Origin: Allium sativum | Lineage: Eukaryota > Streptophyta > Magnoliopsida > Asparagales > Amaryllidaceae | Direction: 5' to 3' | Assembly: GCA_030737875.1 (NCBI GenBank) | Contig: CM060925.1 | Coordinates: forward strand, 479,755,514-479,819,513 | DNA length: 64,000 nt | Shown here: positions 58,303 to 64,000 of the stretch, piece after piece | Numbering within the stretch: position 1 is the stretch's first letter | Layout: each line of letters starts with the position of its first letter | Position numbers and translations under genes: made by a program | The notes under the pieces: generated by a model | Database searches by the model: none | What the model was told of the DNA's origin: nothing | The model's input: only the letters and a program-made list of their open reading frames with translations

Positions 58303-58315
58303 AAGTGGGGGAGAT
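58303..58315 (+). other. LARD3 polypurine tract
   Basis: AAGTGGGGGAGAT directly before the 3' LTR; identical to LARD2. Confidence 0.9.
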
Positions 58316-59219
58316 TGTAATAACCCGGAAAATCTAAGCCAATTTAAAATTTTTATTTTGGCCATTTTAGTGAATTTTGATTATTTAAAATGAATTATTT
58401 TAAATAATAACGACGAGAAATTTATTTTGAATAGAATTAGAACGTATATATTTATTCGAATCATCGTTAGAATATAAATAATTTATTTTAATTATATAAC
58501 GAGCCTGAAAATGGCGCGATAGTTTGAAAATTCGATTTCAAATTTCAAATGAATGTATAGGATTCAAAATAAACTGGATTTTAGTAAAACCAAAAATATT
58601 AGAATCTATTTGTGAATATCTTTCCAACGAATTCGAAAAATCAAAATTTCATAGCGGGAATCAAAAGTTACGTCCAGTTGAAAATTCAGAAAAGTCGCTA
58701 TGGAATTTTGGCCCTTAAAAATGGAAATTTTGCAAACGACCTCGGTTTTCGACGAAACCGCTTTTGATGGATCCGGGATGCCTAGATATTGCTAGATTCC
58801 AAAATTCGTAATTTTCTGAATCAATATGTGAGCGTCGCAAAGGAAAACGCGTTTGACCAGTTTTAGTTGATTTTAATCGACTGGAAAATGGCCATTTTTT
58901 AAACGGTCTCGGAATCTGACGAATTTAGTTTTGTTAGGACCGTATCGTCAATACGAAGCTAGAAAATATTTTTTGGGAATTTTTCTAGTTAGTATGTGGC
59001 CCCGGTAAATTAAATGTGCGTTCAAATTCAATATATAGAGTTATATTTTGATTTTCACGAAAATTGATCGAAATAGTCGAATCAGCCTACGATACATATC
59101 CCATTGTGTTCGGAATGGGGGTAATACGCTAGGGACGACAGTCGGTGGGTTCGATTTCGAGTTCGAATGGAAAGTGTACTTTATGGAATTCAAAATTCAA
59201 AAATAAATTAATAAATAAT

Positions 59220-59228
59220 TATATAAAA
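59220..59228 (+). promoter_or_regulatory. TATA box, LARD3 3' LTR
   Basis: TATATAAAA, followed 7-35 bp later by CCCCCCCTCTTTCTCTTCC, a CT-rich plant-type transcription start region, and then the GC-rich leader. Confidence 0.6.
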
Positions 59229-59251
59229 CCTTGGCCCCCCCTCTTTCTCTT

Positions 59252-59600
59252 CCATTCAGTCAACGCAGGAATTGAAAAAAAAACGATGACGCATGAGGGG
59301 GCACGATTCGCCGCCGCCACCCATCAGGGGCGTTGCGCCTCTGGCGCCACCACCCAGGAGGGGCGTCGCCTCCTCCTCCCACTTCCTCCATCTCCCCCGT
59401 TTCCTCCACCACCTCGAGCCCCCACAAATCGAACCCCACGAGCCATTTTGCTCCATCGAACATCGCGCCCCCTCTTGCCGCACCTCCCCTCTCCTCTTCC
59501 ACCGCCTTCCGCCTGAAACCCCCCTTGTGCCTCCTCCTCATCTGCAAGCACCAAGCCGTCGTTCTCCTCAACTAAAACCCCCTTTTCTCTGAGATTCAAC
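59252..59600 (+). other. GC-rich leader module of LARD3 3' LTR
   Basis: Counterpart of 52216-52545. Overlapping open frames of 75-123 codons exist on both strands only because of the GC-rich, stop-poor composition. It ends with TTCAACGTAAGT, a good splice-donor match near 59601. Confidence 0.55.
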
Positions 59601-59649
59601 GTAAGTTATTCTCGGTTTTTATTTTACTCCGTCATGAATTTATTTTTCA

Positions 59650-60170
59650 GTTTTATATAAATTCACATTGATTTAAAAACGGGTTTTCATTTATAAAGGT
59701 TGAATTTTAATATAAATAAGTAGCGTAAAAAGATGGGATTTCCAAACATGATATTAGTAAAGAGAGATTTGAACTTTATGTATATGATTTGAGAATAAAA
59801 ATACAATTTTTATCATATAAAGATTAGATTTTTGATATGGTAAAGATTAGATTTTTGATATGGTAAAGATTAGATTTTATTTTTAAATAAAGAAAGTTTA
59901 TATTTTTAAATAAAGAAAGGTTTAGATTTGTATACATTATAGAATAGAATAAAAATATGATTTTTATATCATAGGAAGAATAAAAATATGATTTTTATTT
60001 AGTAGCGGTATAAAAATAGAATTTTTATTTAAATAATAGCGGTATAAAAATAGTATTTTTATCTATATAGTAGCGGTATAAAAATTGAATTTTTATTTAT
60101 ATAACAGCGGTATAAAAATGTGACTTTTATATATATAGCAACAATATAAAAATGTGATTTTTATATTTGT
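59650..60170 (+). repeat. AT-rich palindrome array, LARD3 3' LTR
   Basis: Counterpart of 52560-53130, with five to six regular GCGGTATAAAAATAG-type units between 60003 and 60150. Confidence 0.75.
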
Positions 60171-63011
60171 AGTGAATACGGGCAACGAAAGTGACGAAAG
60201 GCGAGCACGGCGAAGATTTTCTACATATGAAGAGTCGTGGCATTTGGTTTAGCTAGTCAGTGAGAACTCCTCACTTTTAATTTATTTCTAGTTTAAATAT
60301 ATACTAGGTTGCAAACGGTGTTTAGTAGCATCCGACACCCATCGTCCACGGACCATGGATGACTTGTTTGTTTGATTTCTGTGTTGTGAAATTTGATTGT
60401 GTGATGTGAAATGAAATAAAATATTTTATAGTGGAAAATATTTTATAGTTAAAAATATGATTTTTAACATGTATATATAATAAATATTTATAAACAAATC
60501 AGACGATTTGTTTATATACACTGATTTGACTGATATTGATTGGGACGATAAATTTTACACATCGCTCAACTGCACAAATAAAATATGTGTTTGTTGTTTT
60601 GAAACCCCACACGGGTATTGGGATGATATTTGACGTATACTAATCCCGATTGTTTAGTTGTATGCCAATCGATGGGTTGACAGACTGTGTAAGCGTTAAT
60701 TATTTATATTTAATGCTTATGCAGTTGAGTGGTGCACTCTGGATGATCGTTGATTATCTATCGTTGCTATTATATACATGTGTTGTAGAAAATCCATATA
60801 ATTAACATTATATGGTAATTGATTAGGCCTTATTCCAATTTAGAAAATAAATTCATGTGTTGAATAGAAAAATAAATATTTATGTGTTGAAGAAAATATT
60901 CATTTGTTGAATAGAATAACGAAGTTATTGAAATGTATATAAAGCCGTGTTGGTTAGATATTCATCATTTTGACGTGAATCGATATTTATATCGATTATA
61001 TTCATTTTTAAAATGAATATAGAAAAGGAAGTGGTTTCAAAATATAACGTTTTGAAAATATTATCATTTGTATATCGATGATGTGGAATATTCAATTTTG
61101 ATTAGAAATTGAATATGAAGTTGAAATCATTTTGAAAACGAATTTAAAATTATTTATAAAGTACGTTTTGAAAGGAAATAGCCAAAATATATAATATATA
61201 TATTATATATTATATATATATAATGGCCTGAATGGAACGCGTCGCGCCGCGGCAGTTCACGAATTTCGACCATTGACTTCGAATGGATATTACGGGAGAT
61301 CCGACCGTTGGATTCTCCTAAAACCGGAACCGTGGGGTTCGTATCGAAAAGAGCTTTCTAACGAATATTAGAAATTAAAAACCTAACAGTTGGATTTGGA
61401 GATACGTCCAAATCAAATTTGGAAAAGGTCGTTGTAAGTGCAGTTCGATGGCCGTTGATGGAAATCGACTGTACGGGCTTTGATGAAATTATTAAAAATA
61501 GTAATAATTTGTGTAAAATCATAAGAAATGATTTGGGAAGAACTGGGATGAAAAATTCCCTATTTGAAGGGATAAAAATATATTTTTATCGAAATGAACT
61601 AGTTTTGAACTAGAATAATAATTTATTTATTTTTAAAATAAATTAATTGGATTTGAAATGGTTTTAAAATAACCAGAAGTTTCCAATATATGAATTGGAA
61701 TGGATTTGAATCAAAATCATCTTCGGAATAGTTCGATGTTGGATTTCATGACCATACAGTTGTTGTTATGGAAATTTGAAAGATATATTGATATCGTTAT
61801 TTCCAATACGAGATTTGTTGGTTTTAGAATTTGATATTGAATATAAGCCGATATATTTTCTATTCAAAGCCTTGTGTTTAATAAAAAATGGGATTTTGGG
61901 TTGTCGTGAACGGTATCTTTAATAACACTGTTCTTAAACCCAAATGGAGTTAAGAAAATTAAGAACTAACCGGGGATCAGTTAAGTTGGATGGTTTCTTG
62001 GATATTGATCTGATGTTGGTTTCGGTCTTCGGGGTTAATATTTAGGGAAATGTCCTCTTACTAATTTACGGTTAGGGACTGATTAAAATGTGATGTGATT
62101 TTGGGGTTTATCGTTAACCGTGTTTTAAATGACATCGGTTCTTTAACCCAGTTAAAGATTAAAACTAAGTGGAGTTTTAATGAATCTTTAATTAGATTGA
62201 AAAGGTCGAGAATGGAGTATCCCCAGTTTTACTGCAGACGATAGTTAAATCTTTAATTAAATTTGAACATGAAATGGTAATTGAATTTACCGATAACTTC
62301 GTGGTGTTAGATATGAAGTATTACCAGTTTTACTTCATGGGATGAATAGGTTGGGATTGGGAAATAAAATAAATGATTACTTCAGTGTGGTTCGCTAATC
62401 CCGACTAGTTGAATTGATATTCAAAAGAAGATTAAAGAATAAATTTAAGGAATTTATCTTTGATAAAATTAATGGGAACCTATCCCTAAGAATGTGAAAT
62501 TTAGCAACTAACTGAAGATTAGTTAAGATGAATGGTTTCCTGGGTATTGATCTGATGTTGGTTTCGGCCTTCGGGGTTAATATTTGGGGAATTGTTCCCT
62601 TACTAATTTACGGTTAGTGACTGATGAATTGGAATGAGGCGTATGTTGTGTTTGTGTAACACTTGTTTATAATATACGCGAGTTATTCAGAAAGACCGGG
62701 TTTATCCCATTCTGAATAATTGATTCGACGTGGTGTCGAAGAGGAAGACGTCGGTTGAAGACCGGAGGTCTTCACGTCGTTTGGGTGATTACTGATGATC
62801 TTGATTGGGCCGTACACCCAAGAGGAGGGAATCAGTTAGTGGTCGTCCAGACGTACTTGGAGATCGATGGAGATGCGAGGTAAAAGGTGCCTCCGGTTTC
62901 GTTCAGACCCAGAATGAACTTGTAAATGGACTGTGTGTGTCTGACATTGGATTTTATTTTGTGTGATTGATTTATATTAAATGTATATCTGTTTGGCGGC
63001 GGAAAATTTAT

Positions 63012-64000
63012 TATAACAACCCGCATTCTACGCATCGGAGGATCGTAGAATATTTATTTCTTTCCCATATGAAGTCGTATGGTCATGTAACTTTGGGAAA
63101 CAACCAATAGAGTCATTTCCCATGTTCCAGATTTTTGTCGATTTTTAAAATGACCGTTTTGCCCCTAGTTGATCTTGTTTTGGCCATAACTTTTGATCGG
63201 AAAGGAATTTTGATCTAAAACCACTTACATTAGATTCGTTTGATGATTTACCTTTCCGTAGAGTGGTCATAATAGCCAAACAGACTTACCGTTTGGGAGA
63301 TATGGCTGAAATAAGGTTTGGAAGGTGAAAAACTGCTTAACCGGGCCAAATAGGGTGATTAGAGAATGGGCCCATAACCCATTTCGGGATTATGGTTATG
63401 GGAGGCTGAAAAGGGTTAGAGATTCATTCCATTTCAGTTTTCTAGCCTCCAGTTACCTCTTAGAAACCCTAAAAATGGCCTCCAACCTCTAAATCACCTC
63501 CAAATCACTTTCTACTTGAAGATTGAGCTTAGCAACAACAAATCAAGGGAGAACTTCACCAAATCAACGTTAGAGCTGCTGTTTAGCATTGGGATCGCAC
63601 CAAATCAAAGATTTATTTCAGATCTAAGTTTTATTTGTGGCTAAGGTGAGTGATTTGCATAGTTCCTCACTAATTATGGCTAATTAAGGGTAATTAGTGT
63701 TAATTAGCGAATTTAAACATGATAAAATTCTGGAAAATTATTTATAAAATTCGAAATGATGTTTTAGACCTCTGATATGAACTTAGGTTAATTTGGTTAA
63801 GTTTTGCTAATCCTATCATTAGTTTCACCTAAACATACTTAAGGGGAAATATGGGGTTTTGGGTATGTTTGATCCATTTTAACCTATCATATTGATGTTT
63901 TGGTGTTTGAGGTCACTTCTACTTGTTGCTATGACTGTATGGTATGTTTTGTGATTGATTAGAATAGGTAAAATGGTCAAAAACGCCGACGAGTGGCGTA
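63012..64000 (+). mobile_element. Chromovirus-family LTR inserted in LARD3, incomplete at window edge
   Basis: Starts TATAACAACCCGCATTC (the usual TG start is TA here) and follows the LTR of the 16203-25885 chromovirus in opposite orientation: TCGTATGGTCATGTA, GATCTTGTTTTGGCCATAAC, AACCCATTTCGGGATTA, GTGAGTGATTTGCATAGTTCC and AAAACGCC are all in the same order. The last bases correspond to about 17700 in that element. Whether it is a solo LTR or the start of a full element cannot be told from this window. The five bases before it are TTTAT. Confidence 0.9.

Larger units (their letters stand above)
57268..58315 (+). other. LARD3 internal region, non-coding
   Basis: 1,048 bp. PBS, then ACAAGACACGTTAGAATCG, the GTGTATTCGAAG and CACTCTAGTCGCCC motifs, and GTACATGTACTTACATTGAACAGGTC. 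Near 57950-58180 comes the most conserved internal block (GAGCCGATTGGCTAGCTGC, GAAATTTTTCGAAAATTTAG). It ends with TTTTCGAGGAAGAAAAG and the PPT. The 106-codon frame at 57846-58166 is not preserved in LARD1 or LARD2. Confidence 0.85.
58316..63011 (+). repeat. LARD3 3' LTR (left part, interrupted at 63012)
   Basis: Aligns with the first 4.7 kb of the 5' LTR. It keeps the TATA region missing there. Leader 59252-59600, palindrome array 59650-60170, (TA)n region 61186-61222, conserved block 61222-61480, duplicated segment at about 61950-62080 and 62505-62630. It stops in GGCGGCGGAAAATTTAT where the 5' LTR reads GGCGGCGGAGAATTTATTC. Confidence 0.92.
51345..64000 (+). mobile_element. LARD3: giant-LTR non-autonomous retrotransposon, runs off right edge
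   Basis: 5' LTR 51345-57267 (5,923 bp), internal 57268-58315 (1,048 bp), 3' LTR from 58316, interrupted at 63012 by a chromovirus LTR and continuing beyond the window. The PBS and PPT are perfect. LTRs are visibly more alike than those of LARD1, so this is probably the youngest LARD here. The left five bases (GATTT) would be the target duplication; the right copy is outside the window. The text just left (51290-51344) resembles an inner part of a LARD LTR (compare 43755-43822), so the target was probably an older, diverged relative. Confidence 0.9.

Overview
This window is repeat-dominated intergenic DNA from a flowering plant, most likely one with a large genome. I find no intact host gene and no rRNA, tRNA or CRISPR locus. 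Almost every base that can be assigned belongs to transposable elements nested inside one another. The coding signals are plant Ty3/gypsy polyprotein relics (a Tekay/Del-like chromovirus and Tat/Athila-like elements) plus one CACTA (En/Spm) DNA-transposon end. The rest is AT-rich and non-coding.

The most striking content is a family of non-autonomous LTR retrotransposons with very large LTRs (about 5.8-6.7 kb) around a non-coding internal region of only about 0.9-1.05 kb. This is the LARD type (large retrotransposon derivative). LTRs start TGTAAYARCCCGG. The internal region opens with a tRNA-iMet primer-binding site (TGGTATCAGAGC) and closes with a polypurine tract (AAGTGGGGGAGAT). I call the copies LARD1 (31161-44549, + strand, complete, exact 5-bp duplication GTTAG), LARD2 (5187-26731, - strand, 3' LTR truncated) and LARD3 (51345 to beyond the right edge, + strand). 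A truncated + strand LTR lies at 1974-5033. Each LTR has a TATA box, a CT-rich start and a GC-rich leader that differs completely between copies, then (LARD1 and LARD3 only) an array of small palindromes, a (TA)n tract and a conserved moderate-GC block.

Layout. 1-750 is AT-rich tandem sequence. 1300-1973 is a Tat-type gag/protease relic on -. 1974-5033 is a partial LARD LTR (+). 5187-26731 is LARD2 (-), whose 5' LTR is split by a 9,683-bp chromovirus (16203-25885, -) with 2.48-kb LTRs, 5-bp duplication CAACA, gag, protease, RT, RNase H, integrase and chromodomain, all riddled with stops and frameshifts. 26732-29685 is an unassigned LTR-like segment with internal repeats. 29686-30049 holds a possible two-exon gene relic (-). 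31089-31155 and 44550-45742 are two halves of one Tat-type pol gene split by LARD1. 45743-46286 is a CACTA terminus with seven subterminal hairpins. 46287-51344 is a decayed LTR-element mosaic distantly related to the LARD family. 51345-64000 is LARD3, whose 3' LTR is cut at 63012 by another chromovirus LTR (+) running off the edge.

How the parts relate. The LARDs encode no protein, so they must have been mobilised in trans. Their LTR start, primer-binding site, pre-polypurine motif (TTCGAGGACGAAA) and polypurine tract match the style of the Tekay-like chromovirus found in the same window, which makes that lineage the best candidate partner. Insertion order from nesting: Tat and CACTA relics first, then LARDs, then chromoviruses inside LARD LTRs.
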